Below are positions 40,191 to 48,867 of a DNA stretch of 64,000 nucleotides, piece after piece. The stretch spans positions 5,052,501 through 5,116,500 of the forward strand of contig NZ_VFML01000001.1 of the NCBI RefSeq assembly GCF_006715045.1, read 5' to 3'. A program made the translations under genes and the position numbers. Each line of letters opens with the position of its first letter. Positions within the stretch are counted from its first letter, which is position 1. The notes below the pieces were generated by a model that saw only the letters and a program-made list of their open reading frames with translations, searched no databases and had not been told where the DNA came from. Source of the DNA: Amycolatopsis cihanbeyliensis. GTDB taxonomy: Bacteria > Actinomycetota > Actinomycetes > Mycobacteriales > Pseudonocardiaceae.

Positions 40191-41069
40191 ATGACCTCGA
40201 CCGCGCAGAACGCCGGAACGGCCCTTGCCTACCGCGCCGTCCGGGTGACCGGGGTGCGGAGGCTGACGCCGCATATGGCCAGGATCAGCTTCACCGGCTG
40301 TGACCAGGAGGGCCTGAGCGCGCTGCCGCCCGCCGCGCCGGACCAGTACGTCAAGGTGTTCTTCCCGCTGCCGCACCAGGAACGGCCGCAGCTGCCACCA
40401 CCGCTGGTCGACGACGCGATGTCCTGGTACCGCACCTATCTCGCGATGCCCGACGAGGTCCGCCCACCGATGCGCACGTACACGATCCGTGCGCACCGGC
40501 CGGCCGCGCGGGAGATCGACATCGACTTCGTGTTGCACGCCGACGGTGGCCCCGCGGCGACCTGGGCGGCGTCCGCGCGGCCGGGGGACGAGGTGGCCGT
40601 CCTCGGACCGCACGGCCTGTACTCGGTGCCCGAGGGCGCCGAATGGCAGCTGCTGATCGGCGACGAGTCGGCGCTTCCCGCGATCGGCGCGATCCTGGAG
40701 GCACTGCCCGAGGGGGCGCACGCTCGCGCCTTCGTGGAGGTGGCGGGTCCCGAGGAGGAGCAGGAGTTGCCGAGCGCGGGCAGCTCCGGGATCACCTGGA
40801 TCCACCGCGACGGCGGGGCGCACGGCGAGCGGTTGCTGGCCGCGGTGCGGGAAGCCGAGTTGCCAGGGGGCACCCCGTACGCCTGGATCGCGGGCGAGGC
40901 GGGCCTGGTCAAACTGGCCCGCAGGCACCTGGTGCGCGAGCGGGAGTTCGACAAGCGGGCGATCACCTTCACCGGCTACTGGCGACTCGGCCGGACCGAG
41001 GAGGACACCGGGAGGGAGAACATCCGCAAGCTGGAATCCGGCGAACCCCTCGACGCCCCCACCGACTGA
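40191..41069 (+). CDS. Siderophore-interacting protein (FAD ferric reductase)
   Basis: This 292-residue SIP-family flavoprotein has the FAD-binding R-T-Y-T-I-R motif, G-P-A-A-T-W-A, P-G-D-E-V-A-V-L-G-P-H-G, and the nucleotide domain with G-D-E-S-A-L-P-A-I and I-A-G-E-A-G. These reduce ferric siderophores in the cytoplasm to free iron. It is a single gene behind a clear iron box and is followed four bases later by the 83-bp inverted-repeat element. No siderophore transport genes are adjacent. Confidence 0.93.
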   Translation: MTSTAQNAGTALAYRAVRVTGVRRLTPHMARISFTGCDQEGLSALPPAAPDQYVKVFFPLPHQERPQLPPPLVDDAMSWYRTYLAMPDEVRPPMRTYTIRAHRPAAREIDIDFVLHADGGPAATWAASARPGDEVAVLGPHGLYSVPEGAEWQLLIGDESALPAIGAILEALPEGAHARAFVEVAGPEEEQELPSAGSSGITWIHRDGGAHGERLLAAVREAELPGGTPYAWIAGEAGLVKLARRHLVREREFDKRAITFTGYWRLGRTEEDTGRENIRKLESGEPLDAPTD

Positions 41070-41072
41070 GAT

Positions 41073-41155
41073 GCCCTGAACGTGGCTTTCCGGACGTTCA
41101 CCGTCGCGAACGGCACTATTGGGACGTCTGACGCCTCGAACGCCACGTTCAGGGC
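41073..41155. repeat. 83-bp element with perfect 14-bp inverted ends
   Basis: GCCCTGAACGTGGC (41073-41086) and GCCACGTTCAGGGC (41142-41155) are exact reverse complements. The interior repeats GAACG/CGTTC words. It lies three bases after the siderophore-interacting gene and 54 bases before adnA. It may be a palindromic REP/MITE-like element that also ends transcription. Confidence 0.8.
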
Positions 41156-41209
41156 TTTCGAGGCGTGGCGGGCGGGGCCGTGTCGGGGGAACGTGGTTCC
41201 ATCGCAGGC

Positions 41210-44200
41210 GTGCAAGAGCGCAGGGGTATCGCCAGGGCGCGAGCGCGCCTGGTCCGTCCCACCGCGCCGCCGGAAGGGGCGCGCGAGTGGGCGGACGAGG
41301 GTGCCCGCCGGCTGCTCGGCGCACCCCGCGGGTTCGTGCGGGTCCTCGGCGGTCCCGGCACCGGCAAGACCACCCTGCTCGCGCACACCGTGGCCGCCCG
41401 CGCGCGGGCGGGTGCCGGGGTGGACAGCCAGCTGGTGCTCACCGGGTCCCGCCGCGCCGCCGACTCCCTGCGCGCGGACATCACCCACCTGCTGACCACT
41501 CAGGACGAACACGCCTCCCGCACCATCCGCGAACCGATGGTGCGCACCGTGCACTCCTACGCCTTCGCCGTGCTGCGGTTGCAGGCGAGTATGCAGGGTC
41601 TGGCGCCACCCCGGCTGCTGAACGGGCCGGAGCAGGACGTGGTGATCCGGGAGCTGCTGGAGGGTGACCTGGAGCTCGGCGCACCCGACTGGCCCGAGCG
41701 GCTGCGCCCCGCCCTGCTGGTACCCGGGTTCGCCGAGGAACTGCGGGACCTGCTGCTGCGTGCCGCCGAGCGCGGGCTCGGCCCGGAGGACCTGATCAAG
41801 GTCGGCCGCCGGAAGGGGCGGGAAGAGTGGGTCTCCGCCGGCGTGTTCTGGCGGCAGTACGAGGAGGTCACCCTGTTGCAGGGGGCGGGAGGCGGTGCAC
41901 TCGGCACCCCGGGCTCGCCCGCGCTGGACGCCGCCGAGCTGGTGTCGGCGGCCCTGCTCGCGCTGGATTCAGATCCGGAACTGCTGGCAAGGGAGCAGGC
42001 CAGGATCCGGCACCTGCTCGTGGACGACGCGCAGCATCTCGATCCGCTCCAGCTGCGACTGCTGCGCAGGCTGGGCGGCGCGGCCGAGGACTTCGTGCTG
42101 GCAGGCGATCCCGACCAGGCGGTGTTCTCCTTCCGGGGCGCCGATCCGCGGCTGCTCACCGAGGCCGACCCCGGCGGGGAGAGGACGGTGACCCTCACCC
42201 GCGGTTACCGCATGTCGCATGCGGTGCGGGCGGCGGTGACCCGGCTCGCCGGGACCATGCCGGGCGTCGCACGGCACCGGGAGACCGAGGTGCGACCAGG
42301 TGCCGAGGCGGGCAGCACCCGGATGCGGCTGCTGCCCACCCCGGCCGCGGAGGCCGGCTGGGTCGCCGACCAGCTACGCAGGGCGCACCTGATCGACGAG
42401 GTGCCCTGGTCGGAGATGGCGGTGCTGGTGCGCTCGCCCACCCGGTCCTTCGCCGTGCTGCAACGCGCGCTGCGGGCCGCGGGGGTGCCGATCGCCTCGG
42501 CCGCCGAGGAACTCCCGCTGGCCAAGCAGCCGGTGGTGCGGCCGATGCTCGCCCTGCTGCGTGCCGCGGCCGACCCCGAGTCGCTGGACCCCGAACTGGC
42601 GGAGGTGCTGCTGTCCTCCCCGCTCGGCGGGGCGGACCCGCTGGCGCTGCGCAGGCTGCGCCGGGGCCTGCGCAGGCTGGAGGTGGCAGCCGGAGGTCAG
42701 CGTTCCAGCGACGAGCTGCTGGTGGAAGCGTTGCGGGAGAACGACATCCTGGCCGGGCTCGGCGAGGGCGAGGCGGCGCCGGTGCGCCGGGTCGCCGGGT
42801 TGCTTGCCGGCGCGGCCGAGGGCATTCGCCGGGACGCCGGGATCGAGCAGGTGCTCTGGGAACTGTGGCAGGGCAGCGGGCTGGAACGGCGGCTGCTGCG
42901 CCAGGTCGCCCGCGGCGGCACGCTCGGCTCGCAGGCCGACCGGGACCTCGACGCCGTGGTCGCGCTGTTCCATGCCGCCGGTAACTACGTCGATCGGCTG
43001 CCGAGGGCCAGCGTCGCGGGATTCGCCGACTACCTGAGCTCGCAACGGATCGCGGGGGACAGCCTCGCACCGGTCGCCACCCGGGGGGAGGGCGTCTCGC
43101 TGCTGACCGCGCACGGGGCGGCCGGCCGGGAGTGGACGGTGGTGGCGGTCGTGGGCGCGCAGGAAGGCAGCTGGCCGGACCTGCGGCTGCGCGGCTCGTT
43201 ACTCGGGGTCGAGCGGCTGGTCGACCTGCTCGCCGGGGTGGACGAGGACACCGTCTCGGCCACCGCCCCGCTGCTGGCCGAGGAACGCAGGCTGTTCTAC
43301 CTCGCCGCCAGCAGGGCACGATCCACCCTGCTGGTCAGCGCCGTGCAGGGGGAGGACGAGCAGCCCTCCCGCTTCCTGGATGACATCACCGAGAGCGGTG
43401 CCGACTCCTCGGCCATGGAGCAGCGGGCGGGCCGTCCGCAGCGATCCCTGGTGCTCGCGCAGCTTGTCGGCGAGCTGCGCGCGGCGGTATGCGACGAGAC
43501 CACCGAGCCGGCGCGGCGCAAGCTGGCCGCGCGCCAGCTCGCGAAACTCGCCGACGGCGGGGTGCCCGGGGCACATCCGGACACCTGGTACGGCCTACCC
43601 ACGGTGTCCACACAGGACCCGCTGTACCCGCCGGGTAAGCCCATCAGGGTATCGCCATCCACTGTGGACACGTTGGCTCGCTGCCCGTTGCGCTGGCTGC
43701 TGGAGCGGCACGGTGGCACCGATCCGGTGCAACTGGCCGCCGTCACCGGGACGCTGGTGCATGCGCTGGCCCAGGCCGCGGCCAGCGGCGCCGACGACGA
43801 CCAGCTACGCGCCGCGCTGGACGAGGCGTGGGCCAAGGTGGACGCGGGCGCGCCGTGGTTCTCCCGGCGGGAGCGGCGCCGGGTGCAGAAGATGGTGGAG
43901 AACTTCCTCGCCTGGCTGAAGGGCAGCAGGGCCGAGCTGACCCAGCTCGCGGTGGAGCAGGACATCCAGATCGAGATCCCCGCCGAGGAGCGGCCGCGGA
44001 ACCCGGACGATGACCCCGAGGGGCCGGTGGAACCCACGATCGTGCTGCGCGGCAGGGTGGACCGGCTGGAGACCGACCGGCAGGGCAGGCCGGTGATCGT
44101 GGACATCAAGACCAGCAAGACCGCGGTGACCGCGGCCGACGCCGAGCAGCACCCGCAGCTGGCCAGCTACCAGCTCGCCGCCCTGCTCGGCGCGTTCGCC

Positions 44201-44455
44201 GACACACCGAGGAAGGCGGGCGGCGCCAAGCTGGTCTACGTCGCCAAGGCGCACCACAAGACCGGTGCCACCCAGCGGGAACAGCCCGCGCTGGACGAGG
44301 ATGGCCGCAAGCGGTGGCTCGACCTCGTGCGCAACGCCGCGGCGTCCACGGTGGGCCCGGAGTACGCGGCGAACGAGAACCCGGACTGCGCGCGCTGCCC
44401 CGGCCGCACCGCCTGCCCGCTGCGGCCGGAGGGGAGGCAGGTGACCGACTCGTGA
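41210..44455 (+). CDS. adnA: AdnA: UvrD-like helicase with RecB-like nuclease
   Basis: GTG at 41210 is favoured, giving 1081 residues; the track can be extended to 41165. Walker A is G47-G-P-G-T-G-K53-T-T. Walker B reads D272-D-A-Q where UvrD helicases have D-E-x-Q, so the catalytic Glu is Asp. The C-terminal nuclease has I-V-D965-I-K967-T-S and a 4Fe-4S frame C825-x234-C1060-x2-C1063-x5-C1069. AdnAB resects DNA double-strand breaks in mycobacteria in place of RecBCD. adnB starts within its stop (GTGA). The changed acid fits the view that AdnA is the weaker motor. Confidence 0.92.
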   Translation: MQERRGIARARARLVRPTAPPEGAREWADEGARRLLGAPRGFVRVLGGPGTGKTTLLAHTVAARARAGAGVDSQLVLTGSRRAADSLRADITHLLTTQDEHASRTIREPMVRTVHSYAFAVLRLQASMQGLAPPRLLNGPEQDVVIRELLEGDLELGAPDWPERLRPALLVPGFAEELRDLLLRAAERGLGPEDLIKVGRRKGREEWVSAGVFWRQYEEVTLLQGAGGGALGTPGSPALDAAELVSAALLALDSDPELLAREQARIRHLLVDDAQHLDPLQLRLLRRLGGAAEDFVLAGDPDQAVFSFRGADPRLLTEADPGGERTVTLTRGYRMSHAVRAAVTRLAGTMPGVARHRETEVRPGAEAGSTRMRLLPTPAAEAGWVADQLRRAHLIDEVPWSEMAVLVRSPTRSFAVLQRALRAAGVPIASAAEELPLAKQPVVRPMLALLRAAADPESLDPELAEVLLSSPLGGADPLALRRLRRGLRRLEVAAGGQRSSDELLVEALRENDILAGLGEGEAAPVRRVAGLLAGAAEGIRRDAGIEQVLWELWQGSGLERRLLRQVARGGTLGSQADRDLDAVVALFHAAGNYVDRLPRASVAGFADYLSSQRIAGDSLAPVATRGEGVSLLTAHGAAGREWTVVAVVGAQEGSWPDLRLRGSLLGVERLVDLLAGVDEDTVSATAPLLAEERRLFYLAASRARSTLLVSAVQGEDEQPSRFLDDITESGADSSAMEQRAGRPQRSLVLAQLVGELRAAVCDETTEPARRKLAARQLAKLADGGVPGAHPDTWYGLPTVSTQDPLYPPGKPIRVSPSTVDTLARCPLRWLLERHGGTDPVQLAAVTGTLVHALAQAAASGADDDQLRAALDEAWAKVDAGAPWFSRRERRRVQKMVENFLAWLKGSRAELTQLAVEQDIQIEIPAEERPRNPDDDPEGPVEPTIVLRGRVDRLETDRQGRPVIVDIKTSKTAVTAADAEQHPQLASYQLAALLGAFADTPRKAGGAKLVYVAKAHHKTGATQREQPALDEDGRKRWLDLVRNAAASTVGPEYAANENPDCARCPGRTACPLRPEGRQVTDS

Positions 44456-47400
44456 CCCAGGCAACGGCGACGGCGCTGGTCTCGCCCGTGGAGGTGGCCC
44501 ACGCGCTCGGCCTGCACCCGCCCACCGAGGAACAGGCCGCGGTCATCGCCGCCCCGCCCGAACCGGCGCTGGTGGTCGCCGGTGCCGGGGCGGGCAAGAC
44601 CGAGACCATGGCCGCCAGGGTGGTCTGGCTGGTGGCCAACGGGCTGGTGCGGCCGGAGGGCGTGCTCGGGCTGACCTTCACCCGCAAGGCGGCCCGGCAG
44701 CTCGGCGAGCGGGTGCGGGCCCGGTTGCGCCGGCTGGCCGGGTCCGGGCTGCTGGACCGGATCGATCCCGGCGGTGAGCGCAAGGCGGCGCTGGCCGCGG
44801 GCGAGCCGACCGTGCTGACCTACCACGCCTACGCCGGGCGACTGCTCGGCGAGCACGGGCTGCGACTGCCGGTGCGCCCGGGCACGCGGATGCTTTCGGA
44901 AACCGCCTCCTGGCAGTTCGCCCACCGGGTAGTGTCCACATGGGATGGTGAGCTGGAGACCGAAAGGGTGCCTGCCTCGGTCACCGGCCAGGTGCTCGCG
45001 CTGGCCGGCGAGCTCGGCGAGCACCTGCTGGACGAGCAGCGCCTGCGGGAGTACACCACCTGGCTGTGCGGGGTGCTCGAGCATGCGCCGCGGGCCAAGG
45101 GGCAGCGCGCGACCATGCCGGTGGCGCTGACCGAAGTCGTTGCCGCGCAACGGTTCCGCCTGGAACTGCTGCCGCTGGTGGAGGGGTACCGGCAACGGAA
45201 GCGGGCCGAGGGGGCGCTCGACTTCGCCGACCAGATGTCGCTCGCCGCGCGGCTGGCGCAGGGGCATCCCGAGGTGGTCGACGGCGAGCGGGAACGGTAC
45301 GGCGCGGTGCTGCTGGACGAGTACCAGGACACCGGGCACGCCCAGCGGGTGTTGCTGCGTTCCCTGTTCGGCGGCGGCGAGCGCCCGTTGCCGGTGACCG
45401 CGGTCGGGGACCCGGCGCAGGCGATCTACGGCTGGCGTGGGGCGAGCGCGGCGAACCTGCCCCGGTTCACCACCGACTTCCCGCGCCGGGCCGAGGGCGA
45501 ACCGGCGCCCGCCCGCGAGTACGGCCTGCTCACCAGCTTCCGCAACCCGCAGGAGGTGCTGGTACTGGCCAACGCGATGGCCGAGCCGCTGCGGGTCGGC
45601 GGGCTCGGTGTGGAGCGGCTGCGGGCGCGCGAGGGTGCCGGCCCCGCCGACATCCGCTGCGCGCTGCTGCCGGACGTGCGCGCCGAGCGGGAATGGCTCG
45701 CCGACGCGCTGGCCTCGGTCTGGTTCGGCGAGCGGGAGGAGACCGGCACGCCGCCGACCGCGGCGGTGCTGGTGCGCAGGCGGGCCGATATGGCCCCGGT
45801 CGCGGCCGAGCTCCGCGCCCGTGGGCTTCCGGTCGAGGTGGTCGGGCTGGGTGGACTGCTGGACGAGCCCGAGGTCGCCGACCTGGTCGCCACCCTGCGC
45901 GTCATCGCCGACCCGTTGGCGGGCAGCGCCGCGGCCCGGTTGCTCACCGGCGCCCGCTGGCGGCTGGGCGCCGCGGACCTGGCCGCGCTCTGGCGGCGCG
46001 CGAACGAGTTGGCCGCACCGCCCGGTGCCGAGGCGCCCGCCGAGTCGCCGGTCGCTTTCGCGGACGATCCCTCGTTCCTCGCCGAACGGGCCGAGCAGAC
46101 CGGCCTGGTGGACGCGCTGGACGACCCAGGTGACTCCGAGCGCTACTCCACCGACGGCTACCGGCGCATCCGCAGGCTGGGCAGGGAGCTTTCGGCGTTG
46201 CGCAGGCGGCTGGACCAGTCCCTGCCCGAACTGGTCGCGGACATCGAGCGGACGATGCTGCTGGACGTGGAGGCGCTGGCCAGGCCGGGGGGCGCGGGGC
46301 GGGCGCATCTGGACGCCTTCGCCGATGTGGTCACCGACTACGCGGAGAACGCGCCGACGGCCACCCTGCTGTCCTTCTTGGACTACCTGGAGACCGCCGA
46401 GCACGCCGAGGACGGTTTCGAGCCCGGGGAGGTGGAGGTGGTCCCGGACCGGGTTCAGGTGCTCACCGTGCACTCGGCCAAGGGACTGGAGTGGCGGGTG
46501 GTCGCGGTACCGCACCTGGTGCAGGACACCTTCCCCGGCAAGCGGCGGTCATCGTCCTGGCTGCGCACGGTCACCTCGCTGCCCGCGGCGCTGCGCGGCG
46601 ACGCGCAGGACCTGCCGCGGCTGGGCCTGAGTGGCGGCGAGGATCGCAAGGAAGTGCTGGAAACCCTGCGCGCGCACGAGGAAGGCTTCGCCGAGCGGCA
46701 GGCCGAGGAGGAGCGGCGGCTGTGCTACGTGGCGCTGACCCGCTCGGAGCGTTGCCTGCTGGCCTCCGGGCACTGGTGGAACGAGACCAGCCTGCGCCCC
46801 AAGGGGCCATCGGACTTCCTGACCGAGCTGTACGAGGTGATCAGCGAAGCCGCCAGGACGAACCCGGTGGGCACCGTGGAGTGGTGGACCCCGCAGCCGG
46901 GCCCGGACGAGGAGAACCCGCTGGTCGCCAGCACCCGCTCGGCGGTGTGGCCACATGACCCGCTCGGGCAGCGGCGCTCCGCGGTGCTCGAGGGCGTCGA
47001 CCTGGTCAAGGAGGCACTGGAGGAACTGCACGCACTGCCGCTCGAGCTCCCGGTGCGGCCCGAGCAGGAGGAGGACCCGGACGGCTGGATCACCGACACG
47101 GAGGTGCTGCTGGCCGAGCGCGCGGGTGCCACCGGCAACGGGGACCGGGTGGCGCTGCCCGGCAACCTCTCGGTGAGCCAGCTGGTCGAGCTCGCCGGTG
47201 ACCCCGAGGCGCTGGCCGGGCGGCTGCGCCGGCCGCTTCCGTTGCCGCCGAACACCTTCGCCCGCCGGGGCACCGCGTTCCACGGCTGGCTGGAGCGGCG
47301 GTTCGGCGGGGAGCGGTTGCTGGAGATCGACGACCTGCCCGGTGCGGCGGACACCGAGCCCGCCGCCGACGAGGAGCTGGTGGCGCTGCAGCGGGCGTTC

Positions 47401-47751
47401 GAGGCCAGCGAGTGGGCACACCGCACGCCGCACGAGGTCGAGGTGCCGTTCAGCACCGATGTGGACGGGGTGACCGTGCGTGGCCGGATGGACGCGGTGT
47501 TCGCCGACCCGGACGGTGGCTGGACCGTGGTGGACTGGAAGACCGGCGCGCTGCCGGACGAGGACAGGCTGCCCGCGCTGTCCGTGCAGCTCGCCGCGTA
47601 CCGGCTGGCCTGGGCGGGCCTGGCGGGGGTGCCGCTGGAGCGGGTGCGTGCCGCCTTCCACTACGTGCGTCCCGACCGCACGGTGCGGCCGGTGGACCTG
47701 CTGGACGCCGAAGGGCTGCGCGCGTTGCTGCGCACCGTCCCCGGGTCGTGA
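44452..47751 (+). CDS. adnB: AdnB: UvrD-like helicase with RecB-like nuclease
   Basis: The 1099 residues have an intact motor: A43-G-A-G-A-G-K49-T-E, D289-E-Y-Q-D, and Y-G-W-R-G-A. The late helicase motif V-H-S-A-K-G-L-E-W and V-A-L-T-R-S are visible. The C-terminal nuclease has V-V-D1028-W-K1030-T-G with Q-L-A-A-Y after it. No cysteine cluster like that of AdnA is present. The length matches the roughly 1100-residue mycobacterial AdnB. It is translationally coupled to adnA and forms the heterodimer that processes broken ends for recombination. Confidence 0.93.
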   Translation: MTQATATALVSPVEVAHALGLHPPTEEQAAVIAAPPEPALVVAGAGAGKTETMAARVVWLVANGLVRPEGVLGLTFTRKAARQLGERVRARLRRLAGSGLLDRIDPGGERKAALAAGEPTVLTYHAYAGRLLGEHGLRLPVRPGTRMLSETASWQFAHRVVSTWDGELETERVPASVTGQVLALAGELGEHLLDEQRLREYTTWLCGVLEHAPRAKGQRATMPVALTEVVAAQRFRLELLPLVEGYRQRKRAEGALDFADQMSLAARLAQGHPEVVDGERERYGAVLLDEYQDTGHAQRVLLRSLFGGGERPLPVTAVGDPAQAIYGWRGASAANLPRFTTDFPRRAEGEPAPAREYGLLTSFRNPQEVLVLANAMAEPLRVGGLGVERLRAREGAGPADIRCALLPDVRAEREWLADALASVWFGEREETGTPPTAAVLVRRRADMAPVAAELRARGLPVEVVGLGGLLDEPEVADLVATLRVIADPLAGSAAARLLTGARWRLGAADLAALWRRANELAAPPGAEAPAESPVAFADDPSFLAERAEQTGLVDALDDPGDSERYSTDGYRRIRRLGRELSALRRRLDQSLPELVADIERTMLLDVEALARPGGAGRAHLDAFADVVTDYAENAPTATLLSFLDYLETAEHAEDGFEPGEVEVVPDRVQVLTVHSAKGLEWRVVAVPHLVQDTFPGKRRSSSWLRTVTSLPAALRGDAQDLPRLGLSGGEDRKEVLETLRAHEEGFAERQAEEERRLCYVALTRSERCLLASGHWWNETSLRPKGPSDFLTELYEVISEAARTNPVGTVEWWTPQPGPDEENPLVASTRSAVWPHDPLGQRRSAVLEGVDLVKEALEELHALPLELPVRPEQEEDPDGWITDTEVLLAERAGATGNGDRVALPGNLSVSQLVELAGDPEALAGRLRRPLPLPPNTFARRGTAFHGWLERRFGGERLLEIDDLPGAADTEPAADEELVALQRAFEASEWAHRTPHEVEVPFSTDVDGVTVRGRMDAVFADPDGGWTVVDWKTGALPDEDRLPALSVQLAAYRLAWAGLAGVPLERVRAAFHYVRPDRTVRPVDLLDAEGLRALLRTVPGS

Positions 47752-47832
47752 GCACAGCGCGGTATCGCACCCGCGCCTGCGCGCGGCGCGACTCAGCCAG
47801 ATCCAGCCGTCGCCAGCCATATTCGGCTCTGT

Positions 47833-48792
47833 TCAGCCATGCAGGCCGCGGCGCTCGGCCAGCACACCGGCCTGGAACCGGGTGCGGGCGCCGAGGGCAC
47901 GCAGCAACTCGGTGACCCTGCGCGAGACGGTCCGCGAACTGATCCCCAGCTGTCGTGCGATCGTTCCGTCCTTGGCGCCGGTGGCCAGCAGGGTGAGCAG
48001 GTCGGAATCGCCTGCCCGCGGGTCGTCCTGCGGTTGAGCCGGCCCCAGTGGGCCGGCCTGCTGCCACAGCAACTCGAACAGCGCGGTGAGCGCGTCCAGC
48101 AGCGCGCACGGGCGGATCACCAGCGCGCTGGCCACCATGTCCTCGAGCACCAGCGGCAGCAACGCCACCTTGCGGTCGGCGATCGCGAGTTTCAGCGGCA
48201 CGGCGGGGTGCACCCTGGACTGCTCACCGTTGCCCGCGGCTCGCCGCGCGGCCGCCAGCGCGCCAGGGTGCTCGAATGCCTCCGGGGCATAGATGCTGCG
48301 CACCTCGAGCCGGTCGTGCAGCCGCGAGGTGAGTCCCGACTCGGCCTCGTCCGCGCCTGCCGCGTACGGTGGCCGGTCCAGCACGAGCAGTTCCCGCTCG
48401 CAGCCGTGTACCAGGTTGGCGTACCAGTCGGCCACCGCTCGCTGGCCGGTCAGGATCTGCAACAGCTCGTCCGGCTGGTGCTCGCTGGTCAGCTCGGCGG
48501 TGAGTGCCCGCGCGTTCTGCCGTAACGTGCTCAACTCGGTCTGCCGCCTGGCGATAAGCAGATCGATCGCGGTGTCCGGGCGGGTGGCGGCGAACCGAAC
48601 CGGCCGGCGAGTCAGCCTGCTGACCAGGCCGAACTTTTCCAGCTCCGCGACTGCCCTGCGAACGGTCCGGTCGGACCGTTCCAGCTCGCGGGACAGCTCG
48701 GCCGTGGTGCGGCCGGGCGCGCTGAGCAAAGCGCGATACACGCTTTCGCTGAACTCGTTGATCCCCAGTGTTTCGAGCACGACGCCCATCAT
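47833..48792 (-). CDS. TrmB-like / LuxR-type HTH regulator
   Basis: From ATG at 48792 (or the adjacent ATG at 48789) the product is about 319 residues. The N-terminal helix-turn-helix (F-S-E-S-V-Y-R-A-L-L, T-T-A-E-L-S-R-E-L-E-R-S-D-R-T-V) is TrmB-like. The C-terminus has a LuxR/GerE motif (D-G-T-I-A-R-Q-L-G-I-S-S-R-T-V-S-R-R-V). The middle resembles a phospholipase D-like sensor fold. This layout is common in actinomycetes next to secreted proteases. It is divergent from the subtilase gene by 75 bp and likely regulates it. It ends 81 bp from adnB, convergent. Confidence 0.78.
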   Translation of the reverse strand: MMGVVLETLGINEFSESVYRALLSAPGRTTAELSRELERSDRTVRRAVAELEKFGLVSRLTRRPVRFAATRPDTAIDLLIARRQTELSTLRQNARALTAELTSEHQPDELLQILTGQRAVADWYANLVHGCERELLVLDRPPYAAGADEAESGLTSRLHDRLEVRSIYAPEAFEHPGALAAARRAAGNGEQSRVHPAVPLKLAIADRKVALLPLVLEDMVASALVIRPCALLDALTALFELLWQQAGPLGPAQPQDDPRAGDSDLLTLLATGAKDGTIARQLGISSRTVSRRVTELLRALGARTRFQAGVLAERRGLHG

Positions 48793-48867
48793 GGCGAGAA
48801 CTGGACATGGCGACAATGCGCCGCCGAACCGGTTCCGTTCTCCCTGCCGATGGCGTACTAGTGGATC

